Source of the DNA: an uncultured bacterium
GTDB lineage: Bacteria; Pseudomonadota; Alphaproteobacteria; CAISDR01
DNA length: 9,490 nucleotides
Assembly: GCA_903884125.1 (NCBI GenBank)
Contig: CAISDR010000229.1
Span: forward strand, 1-9,490
Direction: 5' to 3'
Shown here one piece after another: positions 1-7,294 of this stretch. The position numbers were made by a program, and so were the translations under genes. Each line of letters opens with the position of its first letter. Position 1 is the first letter of the stretch. The notes beneath the pieces are model-generated. The model saw only the letters and a list, made by a program, of their open reading frames with translations. It was not told the DNA's origin and did no database searches.

Positions 1-1167
1 CACGAATAATGCCTTGGAGCCCATATGCGCAAAACTCGGCGCACCGGCGTAAAGCACAATGCCAAGGGCGAAGAAGGTTAGATATGTAACTTTGCGCCCA
101 ATACGATCAGACAATGACGCCCAGAAAAACCGTCCCGCAATATTGAACAGCGACAGCAGGCCCGCAAAACCGGCACCGATACCAGCAACGATTTTCTTCT
201 GATCTGCCGACAGGTCCAAAAAGCTTATATCCGGTTGCCCGAATAGCGATCCGGCGAACACTTCCTGCAACATCGGTGATGCCATGCCCAGCACACCGAT
301 GCCCGCCGACACATTCAGGCACAATACGCCCCAGATCAGCCAGAATTGCGGCGTCTTGTGCGCATCTTTCAAGTGCACCTGATGCTTGGTGATCATCGCG
401 GCACTTGTATCTGCCGGCACCCATCCGTCAGGTCGCCAGCCATGGGGTGGCACGCGATAGGAAAATGCACCACCAAGCATGAACACAGAATAGATCGCTG
501 CCATTGCAACGAATGTCTGCCAGACGCCAACGGAGTCCGGTGTTGCAAAATAATTCATCAGCAGATTTGCAAGTGGCGATCCGATCATGGCACCGCCGCC
601 GAAACCCATGATTGCCATGCCCGTGGCCATCCCGCGCCGGTCGGGAAACCATTTGACCAGGGTTGATACAGGCGAAATATAGCCAAGGCCCAGGCCAATA
701 CCGCCAATGACCCCCGAACCAATCCACATCATCCATAATTGATGCACATAAACGCCATAGGCTGATATCAGAAGTCCGCCGCACCAGCACAGCGCCGAGA
801 CGACACCGGCCTTTCGTGGACCTTCGCGTTCCAGCCATCCACCCCAGAGTGCAGCCGACAGACCCAGAAGCACAAAGAATAATGTGTACATCCACCCAAG
901 GTCCGACACTTTCCAGTCGCAAGTGGTGGTAAACAGTGCATCCAGCAGTCCGGACTCCGCAGGGCATGCAACTGACTTCTGAATTCCGATAGCGCGGCTG
1001 AGCGGCAGCCAGAACACGCTGAAACCATAGGCCATGCCGATACAAAGATGAATGCCCAGCGCCGCAGGTGGAACCAGCCAGCGGTTAAATCCGGCTTGCG
1101 CTACCGTATGTTCGCGATCAAGAAGGCCCGGTACAGCATTCTCTGCACCCTTGGATATATCTGTCAT
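1..1167 (-). CDS. OFA-family MFS transporter (oxalate/formate antiporter-like), C-terminus beyond window
   Basis: Inner-membrane transporter of the major facilitator superfamily, partial: 389 residues are visible and the frame is open to the left edge. The start ATG (1165-1167) has a very strong Shine-Dalgarno sequence. After a hydrophilic N-terminus of about 28 residues, TM1 begins at WLVPPAALGIHLCIGMAYGF (30-49). About nine hydrophobic segments can be seen, to residue 375. Two copies of the MFS loop motif are present: GWLEREGPRK (110-119, loop 2-3) and GRFFWASLSDRIGRK (345-359, loop 8-9). The TM1-TM2 loop is long (about 57-88) and carries C68 and C83. The N-terminal style and glycine-rich TM4 (GSGVIGGIGLGLGYISP, 150-166) match the OFA family. 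Its place 42 nt after fdsD suggests uptake or exchange of formate or oxalate. Family assignment is firm; the substrate is inferred from context. Confidence 0.85.
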   Translation of the reverse strand, partial: MTDISKGAENAVPGLLDREHTVAQAGFNRWLVPPAALGIHLCIGMAYGFSVFWLPLSRAIGIQKSVACPAESGLLDALFTTTCDWKVSDLGWMYTLFFVLLGLSAALWGGWLEREGPRKAGVVSALCWCGGLLISAYGVYVHQLWMMWIGSGVIGGIGLGLGYISPVSTLVKWFPDRRGMATGMAIMGFGGGAMIGSPLANLLMNYFATPDSVGVWQTFVAMAAIYSVFMLGGAFSYRVPPHGWRPDGWVPADTSAAMITKHQVHLKDAHKTPQFWLIWGVLCLNVSAGIGVLGMASPMLQEVFAGSLFGQPDISFLDLSADQKKIVAGIGAGFAGLLSLFNIAGRFFWASLSDRIGRKVTYLTFFALGIVLYAGAPSFAHMGSKALFV

Positions 1168-1209
1168 TTTCCCTCCTTTATTGTTTAAATTCGTCGGACT
1201 TTTCAGACT
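1168..1209 (-). promoter_or_regulatory. Gap between fdsD and transporter with strong ribosome binding site
   Basis: This 42-nt gap separates the fdsD stop from the transporter start. Read on the minus strand it contains AAAGGAGGG (1171-1179), nearly a full anti-16S match, 4-5 nt from the ATG. I see no hairpin followed by a T-run, so the transporter is probably cotranscribed with the fds genes but translated independently and efficiently. Confidence 0.7.
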
Positions 1210-1434
1210 TCAACTCCGAATGCTTACCTTTCGCAACTGCTGCACTGCGCCAATGACAATGGGATTAGCCTCTCTCGGATCCTTGTCCAGCTGGTCATAA
1301 AGGTCACGCAGCATGACCGGATTCCAGAAAAGCCTCAAATGCTCTGCCGTGCCCTCTGATGCTGACGCGTCAGGCTGGCTGGCAAAGAATTGGGCAATCT
1401 GATTTGCCATCGCGACCAATCGTGTATCAGTCAT
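1210..1434 (-). CDS. fdsD: NAD-dependent formate dehydrogenase delta subunit FdsD
   Basis: Small 74-residue protein of the FdsD family (formate dehydrogenase delta subunit). Typical features are the N-terminal MANQIAQFFAS segment (residues 9-19), the central HLRLFWNPVMLRDLYDQL (32-49) and a basic C-terminus. It has no cysteines, no membrane segment and no Fe-S motif. In this enzyme class FdsD is required to obtain active enzyme and is thought to act in maturation or stability rather than electron transfer. The ATG overlaps the fdhD stop by four bases (ATGA), and AGGTGGA lies 6 nt upstream, so translational coupling to fdhD is likely. The position after fdhD reproduces the known fdsGBA-fdhD-fdsD order. 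Confidence 0.9.
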   Translation of the reverse strand: MTDTRLVAMANQIAQFFASQPDASASEGTAEHLRLFWNPVMLRDLYDQLDKDPREANPIVIGAVQQLRKVSIRS

Positions 1435-2282
1435 GCAGCATCCACCTGTTTAATGGACGCGTCATTAAAGATGACAGCACCATCGCTTCGGGCAATGGCG
1501 ATAAGCGTCATGCCATACTTCCGGGCGCGATCCAGAGCCAATTGGGTCGGCGCAGAAATGGCAACAATTGTTTTCATGCCGAAACATGCCGCTTTTTCAA
1601 TCATTTCATACGAACATCGACTGGTTAAAAGCACAAAACCGCTGGTCCGGATATCTTCCGGTACGCTTTCAGGTGCCTGCAAAATTGCGCCCAGCAACTT
1701 GTCCAGTGCATTATGACGGCCAACGTCTTCACGTACGGTGCAGATCCTGCCTTCGCTATCCGCGATTGCTGCAGCATGGACCGAATGGGTTAGATTGTTC
1801 AAGGGTTGCAGGTCGGTCAGACAATCAAGTGCCTTGCGTACTGCGCTCAGACTGACAGCAATATGTGTTTGCGCTGGCGGGTCTGCCTGTGGCAATTGAC
1901 TTAAATCTTCGATACCGCAGATCCCACATCCTGTACGTCCGTTCATCGCGCGCGACCGGCCACGCGCCATATGCCGATGAAGCGCGTCAGGAGCCAGATC
2001 AATATCCAGTACCGCGCCTTGTCCAGACAAGGTCAGTCGCACGTTTAGAATCTGATCTGCAACGTTGATGACACCTTCCGTCAGAGAAAACCCGTAGGCG
2101 AAATCGGCAAGATCCGTTGGGCTTGTCATCATCACTGCATAGGGAATGCCGCCATAGGTGACATTGACCGGACATTCTTCGGCCAGAAAACGTTGACCGC
2201 CTGCAACCTTGATCTTACCTGTGCCGTCGTAGCTGACGATATCAACGCTGCAGCGCATGATACTATTATCCGGAGCGCCCAT
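1431..2282 (-). CDS. fdhD: Formate dehydrogenase accessory sulfurtransferase FdhD (FdsC)
   Basis: Cytoplasmic protein of 283 residues that transfers sulfur to the bis-MGD cofactor of formate dehydrogenase before insertion. Family hallmarks are the CxxC in GRTGCGICG (C119 and C122, the persulfide-carrying pair), THSVHAAAIA (165-174), VREDVGRHNALDK (183-195) and TSRCSYEMIEKAA (220-232). The length is normal for the family. The ATG (2280-2282) directly abuts the fdsA TAG stop with no spacer, implying coupled translation; the Shine-Dalgarno match is poor (GGCGG inside the fdsA end). An internal ATG at residue 9 is a possible alternative start. In Rhodobacter capsulatus and Cupriavidus necator the equivalent gene, called fdsC, sits at the same place between fdsA and fdsD. 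Confidence 0.95.
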   Translation of the reverse strand: MGAPDNSIMRCSVDIVSYDGTGKIKVAGGQRFLAEECPVNVTYGGIPYAVMMTSPTDLADFAYGFSLTEGVINVADQILNVRLTLSGQGAVLDIDLAPDALHRHMARGRSRAMNGRTGCGICGIEDLSQLPQADPPAQTHIAVSLSAVRKALDCLTDLQPLNNLTHSVHAAAIADSEGRICTVREDVGRHNALDKLLGAILQAPESVPEDIRTSGFVLLTSRCSYEMIEKAACFGMKTIVAISAPTQLALDRARKYGMTLIAIARSDGAVIFNDASIKQVDAA

Positions 2283-5129
2283 CTATTCAGCCGCCTTGGT
2301 CATGGTCCCGGCAATTCGACGCTGGGCAATGCCATCTTCGGCATCGCGGATCTGCCAGTCGCTTGGGCCATTGGAACGCCGCACCTGAACGGCTGTCACC
2401 TTGTATTCGGGGCAATTTGTGGCCCAGTCGGAATATTCGGTAGTCACCACATTGGCACCCGTTTCGGCATGGTGAAAGGTGGTATAGACCACGCCGGGCT
2501 GAACCCGTTCGCAAACTTCGGCACGCAGGGATATTTCACCACTGCGGCTGGCCAGCGCCACGAAATCGCCTGTCACAATCCCACGGTTCTCAGCATCAAA
2601 GGGGTGAATTTCCAGAACATCTTCTTCATGCCAGCGCGAATTTTCCGTGCGCCGCGTCTGTGCGCCGACATTATACTGACTCAAGATTCGACCTGTGGTC
2701 AGGATCAGCGGGAAGCGCGGGCCAGTACGTTCTTCGGTCGGGATAAATTCAGTGATCATGAATTTGCCCAGACCACGAACGAAATGATCCACATGCATGA
2801 TCGGTGTGCCCTGCGGGGCTGCATCATTGCACGGCCATTGGATCGATCCCCTTTCATCCAGCATGGCATAGCTGACATTGGCAAAGGTCGGTGTGGTGCA
2901 CGCAATCTCGGCCATGATTTCCGCCGGATGGGTATAGTGCATGGGATAGCCCAGCGCATTGGACAGCGCCACCGTCACTTCCCAATCCGCCTTTCCTGCC
3001 AGCGGTGACATCACCCGGCGAACGCGATTGATGCGGCGTTCCGCATTGGTAAACGTGCCGTCTTTTTCCAGGAATGATGACCCTGGCAAAAACACATGGG
3101 CATAACGCGCTGTTTCATTCAAAAACAGATCCTGCACGATCACGCATTCCATCGCTTCAAGACCGGCGGTTACATGCTGGGTATTGGGATCGGACTGGGC
3201 AATATCCTCGCCCTGAATATACAATCCCTTGAAGCGACCAATCACGGCTTCATCCAGCATATTTGGAATGCGCAAGCCGGGTTCTGAGGCCAGCTTGACA
3301 CCCCAAAGGCTTTCGAAAATCGCGCGCGTCGCATCATCGGACACGTGCCGGTAACCCGAAAATTCATGGGGGAATGATCCCATGTCACAGGCACCTTGCA
3401 CATTGTTCTGACCACGCAAGGGATTAACGCCAACGCCAATGCGTCCGATATTACCGGTTGCCATTGCCAGATTTGCCATGGCCATCACCATGGTCGACCC
3501 CTGTGAGTGTTCCGTCACACCCAGGCCGTAATAGATCGCTGCATTCTTTGCTGTGGCAAACAAACGGGCGGCGGCGCGCATATCTGATGCCTCAACACCG
3601 GTAATTTCAGCCGTCGCCTCTGGCGCATGGTGATCGAGTGCAATAAACCGTGCCCAGGCTTCAAAATCCTGCCATTCGCAGCGTTCGCGCACAAAGGCTT
3701 CGTCGATCAGTCCTTCGGTTACAATCACATGCGATATCGCATTAATCAGCGCTACATTGGTCCCCGGCAACAGGGGCAGATGATAGGACGCTTCCACATG
3801 TGCCGAACGAACCAGATCGATCCGGCGGGGATCGGCCACGATCAGTTTTGCCCCCTGACGCAAGCGCCTCTTCATGCGCGAGGCAAATACCGGATGACCA
3901 TCTGTGGGATTGGCACCGATGACCAGAATGACATCAGTCTGCTCGATGGATTTGAAATCCTGGGTACCAGCCGAAGTGCCAAACGCATTTTTCAGACCAT
4001 AGCCGGTCGGCGAATGGCAGACCCGCGCGCAGGTATCAACATTGTTATTACCGAAACCGGCACGTACCAGTTTCTGCATCAGAAATGTTTCTTCATTGGT
4101 ACAACGTGAAGACGTAATTGCACCAATAGCACTGGGCCCGTATTGATTCTGAAGGCGCTTGAATTCCGATGCGGCATGTCCAATAGCTTCTTCCCAAGAC
4201 ACTTCCTGCCAGAGGTCAGTGATTTTGGCTCGGATCATTGGTTTGGTAATACGGTCTTTGTGTGTTGCATAACCCCAGGCAAACCGGCCCTTGACACATG
4301 AATGACCTTCGTTGGCCTTGCCATCCTTGTAGGGCACCATCCGCACGACTTCGCTGCCGCGCATTTCAGCCTTGAACGAACAGCCAACACCGCAATAGGC
4401 GCAGGTTGTGACCACCGAATGTTCCGGCTGGCCTATTTCAACAACCGATTTTTCAATCAACGTTGCCGTCGGGCAGGCCTGAACACAGGCACCACAGGAT
4501 ACGCATTCACTGTCAAAAAATGCACCCCCGCCTGGTGAGACGCTTGAGGCAAAGCCACGCCCGTCAATGGTCAGTGCAAAGGTACCCTGCACTTCCTCGC
4601 ACGCGCGCACACAGCGCGAACAGACAATACATTTGGACGGATCAAAGCTGAAATACGGATTTGAATCATCTTTTTCCTGCCCCAGATGGTTTTTGCCATC
4701 ATAGCCATAGCGCACATCACGCAGGCCAACCGCACCTGCCATATCCTGCAACTCGCAGTCCCCATTTGCAGCACAGGTCAGGCAGTCGAGCGGATGATCG
4801 GAAATATACAATTCCATCACGCCCCGACGTAGCTTCGACAGGCGCGAATTCTGAGTCGTGACCTTCATACCGGCTTCGGCCGGTGTTGTGCACGATGCTG
4901 GTGTTCCCTTGCGTCCTTCGATTTCCACAAGGCACAAGCGACAGGACCCGAAGGGCTCCAGCATGTCGGTCGCGCATAATTTCGGTATCGATGTCCCCAT
5001 GGTCATGGCCGCCGCCATGACGGACGTGCCCTGGGGCACGCTGACCGGCACACCATCAATTTCCAGCGTGATTAACTGGGTATCCGACTTAAGCGGCGTC
5101 CCGAAATCGATTTCCCCGATCAGGCCCAT
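2283..5129 (-). CDS. fdsA: NAD-dependent formate dehydrogenase alpha (catalytic) subunit FdsA
   Basis: Catalytic subunit of soluble FdsABG formate dehydrogenase, which oxidises formate to CO2 at a bis-MGD molybdenum (or tungsten) centre; the class can also run in reverse. It has 948 residues from the chosen ATG. In order: 2Fe-2S ferredoxin domain (C52, C63, C66, C80), NuoG-like His-Cys3 site (H112, C116, C119, C125), two 4Fe-4S sites (C167/170/173/177 and C209/212/215/219), and the 4Fe-4S site of the molybdopterin domain (C243, C246, C250, C278). The metal ligand is C371 followed by H372 in RVCHSPTGYG, so it is a cysteine, not selenocysteine, enzyme. The active-site arginine is probably R572 in PLRGQNNVQG. 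A dinucleotide-cofactor domain ends the protein. The frame extends to an ATG at 5192 inside fdsB, but ATG 5129 has AGGGGA 6 nt upstream and leaves a natural 13-nt gap, so it is preferred. Confidence 0.96.
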   Translation of the reverse strand: MGLIGEIDFGTPLKSDTQLITLEIDGVPVSVPQGTSVMAAAMTMGTSIPKLCATDMLEPFGSCRLCLVEIEGRKGTPASCTTPAEAGMKVTTQNSRLSKLRRGVMELYISDHPLDCLTCAANGDCELQDMAGAVGLRDVRYGYDGKNHLGQEKDDSNPYFSFDPSKCIVCSRCVRACEEVQGTFALTIDGRGFASSVSPGGGAFFDSECVSCGACVQACPTATLIEKSVVEIGQPEHSVVTTCAYCGVGCSFKAEMRGSEVVRMVPYKDGKANEGHSCVKGRFAWGYATHKDRITKPMIRAKITDLWQEVSWEEAIGHAASEFKRLQNQYGPSAIGAITSSRCTNEETFLMQKLVRAGFGNNNVDTCARVCHSPTGYGLKNAFGTSAGTQDFKSIEQTDVILVIGANPTDGHPVFASRMKRRLRQGAKLIVADPRRIDLVRSAHVEASYHLPLLPGTNVALINAISHVIVTEGLIDEAFVRERCEWQDFEAWARFIALDHHAPEATAEITGVEASDMRAAARLFATAKNAAIYYGLGVTEHSQGSTMVMAMANLAMATGNIGRIGVGVNPLRGQNNVQGACDMGSFPHEFSGYRHVSDDATRAIFESLWGVKLASEPGLRIPNMLDEAVIGRFKGLYIQGEDIAQSDPNTQHVTAGLEAMECVIVQDLFLNETARYAHVFLPGSSFLEKDGTFTNAERRINRVRRVMSPLAGKADWEVTVALSNALGYPMHYTHPAEIMAEIACTTPTFANVSYAMLDERGSIQWPCNDAAPQGTPIMHVDHFVRGLGKFMITEFIPTEERTGPRFPLILTTGRILSQYNVGAQTRRTENSRWHEEDVLEIHPFDAENRGIVTGDFVALASRSGEISLRAEVCERVQPGVVYTTFHHAETGANVVTTEYSDWATNCPEYKVTAVQVRRSNGPSDWQIRDAEDGIAQRRIAGTMTKAAE

Positions 5130-5142
5130 AACATATCCCCTG
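5130..5142 (-). promoter_or_regulatory. fdsB-fdsA gap; ribosome binding site that decides the fdsA start
   Basis: Read on the minus strand, AGGGGA (5136-5141) lies 6 nt before ATG 5127-5129, just after the fdsB TGA. This supports the shorter fdsA start beginning MGLIGEIDFG over the upstream in-frame ATG at 5192, which would add 21 residues unlike the family N-terminus. Another ATG at 5132-5134 is out of frame. Confidence 0.7.
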
Positions 5143-6714
5143 TCATTCCGCTGCATAAGACAAAGCAGGCGTGCGGGTGAAGTCAGTTGCAAAATGCTGA
5201 ATGGCGCTGCGTACAGGCAGTGGTGTCAGTCCACCCAGTGCACAAAGCGAAGCGTCGGTCAGAACTAAACACAGGTCTTCGATCAATGTCAGGTCAGCCG
5301 ATGAATCCTGTCCTGTCCTGCGGGCATCAATCACGCGATCCATGATTTCAACCCCGCGTGTTGATCCGATCCGACAGGGCGTACATTTTCCGCAGCTTTC
5401 CATTGCACAGAATGCAAGCGCAAATCGTGCCTGCCGGGCCAGATCAACGCGATCGTCAAACACGACAATGCCACCATGGCCCAACATACCTCCCGCCGCC
5501 AGCAATGCCTCGTAATCCATTGGCGTATCCAGCAGGTGTTCGGGGAAATAAGCACCCAATGGTCCACCAACCTGAACCGCGCGCAACGGCCTGCCAGAGA
5601 ATGTGCCGCCGCCAAAGTCTTCGATGATCGTGCGCAGGCTAATACCAAACGCCACTTCAATCAGACCGCCCCGTTTTACGTTTCCGGCCAGCTGGATGGG
5701 TTTTGTCCCGCGCGACCGCCCCATGCCGAAATCAGCGTAAGCCTTTGGGCCATTAGCCATGATCCAGGGCACGGCGGCCAGCGACAATACGTTATTGATG
5801 GCTGTTGGTTTGCCAAAAAGTCCTTTTAGCGCAGGCAACGGCGGCTTTGCGCGGACCACACCCCGCTTACCCTCGATGCTTTCAAGCATCGCGGTTTCTT
5901 CGCCGCAAATATACGCACCGGCGCCGACACACACGTCAATATCAAACGGGATGCCTGATCCGAAAATGGACGGTCCCAGCATCCCTGCTGCCCTGGCATA
6001 TTCCACCGCAAGACTGAAAATCTTGATCCCATGGGGATATTCAGAGCGAATATAAATCACACCGTGACGTGCGCCCGTGGCAATACCCGCAATCGCCATG
6101 CCTTCAATCAGCATGAACGGATCACCCTCCAGGATCAGGCGGTCGGCGAACGTACCGCTATCGCCTTCATCAGCATTGCAGACAACATATTTTTTATCGG
6201 CAATGGCATTTAATACCGTACGCCACTTGACGCCGGTTGGAAATCCGGCCCCACCACGCCCGCGCAGACCGGATTGTGCGATTGCATCGACCACCATTTC
6301 CGGAGCCTGTTTCAATGCCTGCCGCAGGCCGATATTTCCGCCATGCTTTTCATAATCATCCATCGACAATGGATCGATAATGCCACAACGAGCGAAAGTC
6401 AGACGTGTCTGCCGCTTTAGAAAATCAATTTCCTCAACCGGTCCCAGATAAAGCGGGTCATGACATTTCCCCGGAAAGCCATTGGCAAACAGTCGGCTCA
6501 CATCCGCTGGTGTCACCGGTCCAAAACCGTGACGCACACCATCGCGTTCAATCTCGACAAGCGTTTCCAGATAAAAAAGGCCGCGAGAGCCAGTGCGGAC
6601 TATTTCAATTGCCAGATTTGCTGACGCTGCTTCGCGTGACACCGCTTCAGCGATCTGATCAGCCCCCACCGATAGAGCTGCCGAATCCATCGGGATATAA
6701 ATACGCATATTCAT
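5143..6714 (-). CDS. fdsB: NAD-dependent formate dehydrogenase beta subunit FdsB (FMN, NADH, 4Fe-4S)
   Basis: Diaphorase subunit of 523 residues, homologous to NuoF of complex I. It passes electrons from FdsA through Fe-S clusters to FMN and on to NAD+. Residues 1-110 form an N-terminal extension, probably the thioredoxin-like fold typical of FdsB, without a clear Fe-S motif. NADH/FMN-binding signatures are GLRGRGGAGFPTG (149-161), NADEGDSGTFADR (180-192) and GAGAYICGEETAML (264-277). The 4Fe-4S cluster site is ESCGKCTPCR (C441, C444, C447) with the distal ligand C491 in SLCALGG. The ATG overlaps the fdsG stop by four bases, with AAGGA (6721-6725) 6 nt upstream, so translation is probably coupled to fdsG. 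An in-frame ATG two codons later is less well spaced. Confidence 0.96.
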   Translation of the reverse strand: MNMRIYIPMDSAALSVGADQIAEAVSREAASANLAIEIVRTGSRGLFYLETLVEIERDGVRHGFGPVTPADVSRLFANGFPGKCHDPLYLGPVEEIDFLKRQTRLTFARCGIIDPLSMDDYEKHGGNIGLRQALKQAPEMVVDAIAQSGLRGRGGAGFPTGVKWRTVLNAIADKKYVVCNADEGDSGTFADRLILEGDPFMLIEGMAIAGIATGARHGVIYIRSEYPHGIKIFSLAVEYARAAGMLGPSIFGSGIPFDIDVCVGAGAYICGEETAMLESIEGKRGVVRAKPPLPALKGLFGKPTAINNVLSLAAVPWIMANGPKAYADFGMGRSRGTKPIQLAGNVKRGGLIEVAFGISLRTIIEDFGGGTFSGRPLRAVQVGGPLGAYFPEHLLDTPMDYEALLAAGGMLGHGGIVVFDDRVDLARQARFALAFCAMESCGKCTPCRIGSTRGVEIMDRVIDARRTGQDSSADLTLIEDLCLVLTDASLCALGGLTPLPVRSAIQHFATDFTRTPALSYAAE

Positions 6715-7205
6715 GCTTGATCCTTGTGGCTAATCAAAGCATCCAGCCGCGACTTCGACAGCCTGCCAACTGGCACACCATCTACCAGTGCGGACGGCCC
6801 CAGCGCACAATTGCCCAGGCAATAGATACTTTGAACTGCAACGGTTCCGGGGACATGATCGATCTGGTCTGGCACCATTCCATGGGCCGCTGCCAGATGC
6901 GCCACCAGATCTTCACTCCCCATCGCCTGACACGCTTCCGCGCGGCACAGTTTGACTACCAATCCAGTTGGCGGTGTGATTTTAAAGTCATGGTAAAAGC
7001 TCAAGACGCCATGAATTTCGGCCCGCGACAAATTCAAAGCATCTGCGATGGTCGGAATAATGGTCGTATCCACATAGCCGAAATAATCATTTAACCCGTG
7101 CAACACTGGTAATGCAGCGCCCGGCCGCGACTTCAGTGAATTGATGATTTCAATAGCCTTTTCGGCATCCCACTTGGGCCAGTTCAATGGACTGTTCCTT
7201 CCCAT
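6711..7205 (-). CDS. fdsG: NAD-dependent formate dehydrogenase gamma subunit FdsG (2Fe-2S)
   Basis: Subunit of 164 residues, homologous to NuoE, the 24-kDa subunit of complex I. It has an N-terminal helical region and a thioredoxin-like 2Fe-2S domain. Cluster ligands are C87 and C92 (LCRAEACQAMG) and C129 and C133 (YCLGNCALGP). The upstream YGYVD-type helix segment (YFGYVDTTIIPTIADALNLS, 41-60) and HGVLSFYHDF (65-74) are typical. It is the first gene of the fdsGBA set. The start is not settled: ATG 7205 has little Shine-Dalgarno sequence, whereas TTG at 7185-7187 (residue 7) has GGGAAGGA with 8-nt spacing. The family is certain; only the first six residues are in doubt. Confidence 0.95.
   Translation of the reverse strand: MGRNSPLNWPKWDAEKAIEIINSLKSRPGAALPVLHGLNDYFGYVDTTIIPTIADALNLSRAEIHGVLSFYHDFKITPPTGLVVKLCRAEACQAMGSEDLVAHLAAAHGMVPDQIDHVPGTVAVQSIYCLGNCALGPSALVDGVPVGRLSKSRLDALISHKDQA
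7188..7205 (-). promoter_or_regulatory. Possible ribosome binding site for an alternative TTG start of fdsG
   Basis: Read on the minus strand, GGGAAGGA (7196-7203) overlaps the annotated ATG and lies 8 nt before TTG 7185-7187, in frame with FdsG. The annotated ATG itself is preceded only by GAACTGACGC, with no purine-rich stretch. Translation may therefore begin at TTG, giving MNWPKWDAEKA as the N-terminus. Confidence 0.4.
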
Positions 7206-7230
7206 GCGTCAGTTCGTTGGTCTATGCCAA

Positions 7231-7243
7231 GTTTCACTGAAAC
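7231..7243. promoter_or_regulatory. 13-bp palindrome in the fdsG leader
   Basis: GTTTCA-C-TGAAAC is a perfect inverted repeat with 6-bp arms and one central base, 26 nt before the fdsG ATG. It is too tight to be an RNA hairpin and too close to fdsG to be a classical activator site. It could be an operator for another regulator, or chance. Confidence 0.3.
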
Positions 7244-7251
7244 ACGGTGTC

Positions 7252-7261
7252 ATAATCCAAT
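7252..7261 (-). promoter_or_regulatory. Second LysR-type half-site (candidate activation site)
   Basis: Read on the minus strand, ATTGGATTAT repeats the right half of the upstream dyad (ATTGGTTAT, 7295-7303) with one inserted base. The two begin 42 nt apart, four helical turns, so both would face the same side of DNA. LysR regulators commonly bind a strong dyad plus a weaker site near the -35 region. This assignment is inference from repetition and spacing. Confidence 0.35.
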
Positions 7262-7294
7262 CAATAATTGCAAATCACTTTTTTAGACTATTTG

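Noticed and set aside
428..1045. Minus-strand open frame of 205 codons
   Set aside because: It overlaps the transporter on the same strand in another frame and is rich in Cys, Trp and Arg. The transporter frame shows continuous membrane segments and MFS motifs, so it is the real one.
2193..3008. Plus-strand open frame of 271 codons
   Set aside because: It lies antisense to fdhD and fdsA, whose families are certain. Its product is histidine- and arginine-rich with no recognisable domain, as expected of a mirrored frame.
5130..5192. Longer FdsA beginning at ATG 5192
   Set aside because: It would overlap fdsB by about 50 nt and add 21 residues unlike the family N-terminus, whereas ATG 5129 has a well-placed AGGGGA.
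6405..7094. Plus-strand open frame of 229 codons
   Set aside because: It is antisense to the start of fdsB and to fdsG. No family features or plausible ribosome binding site; composition is typical of a shadow frame.
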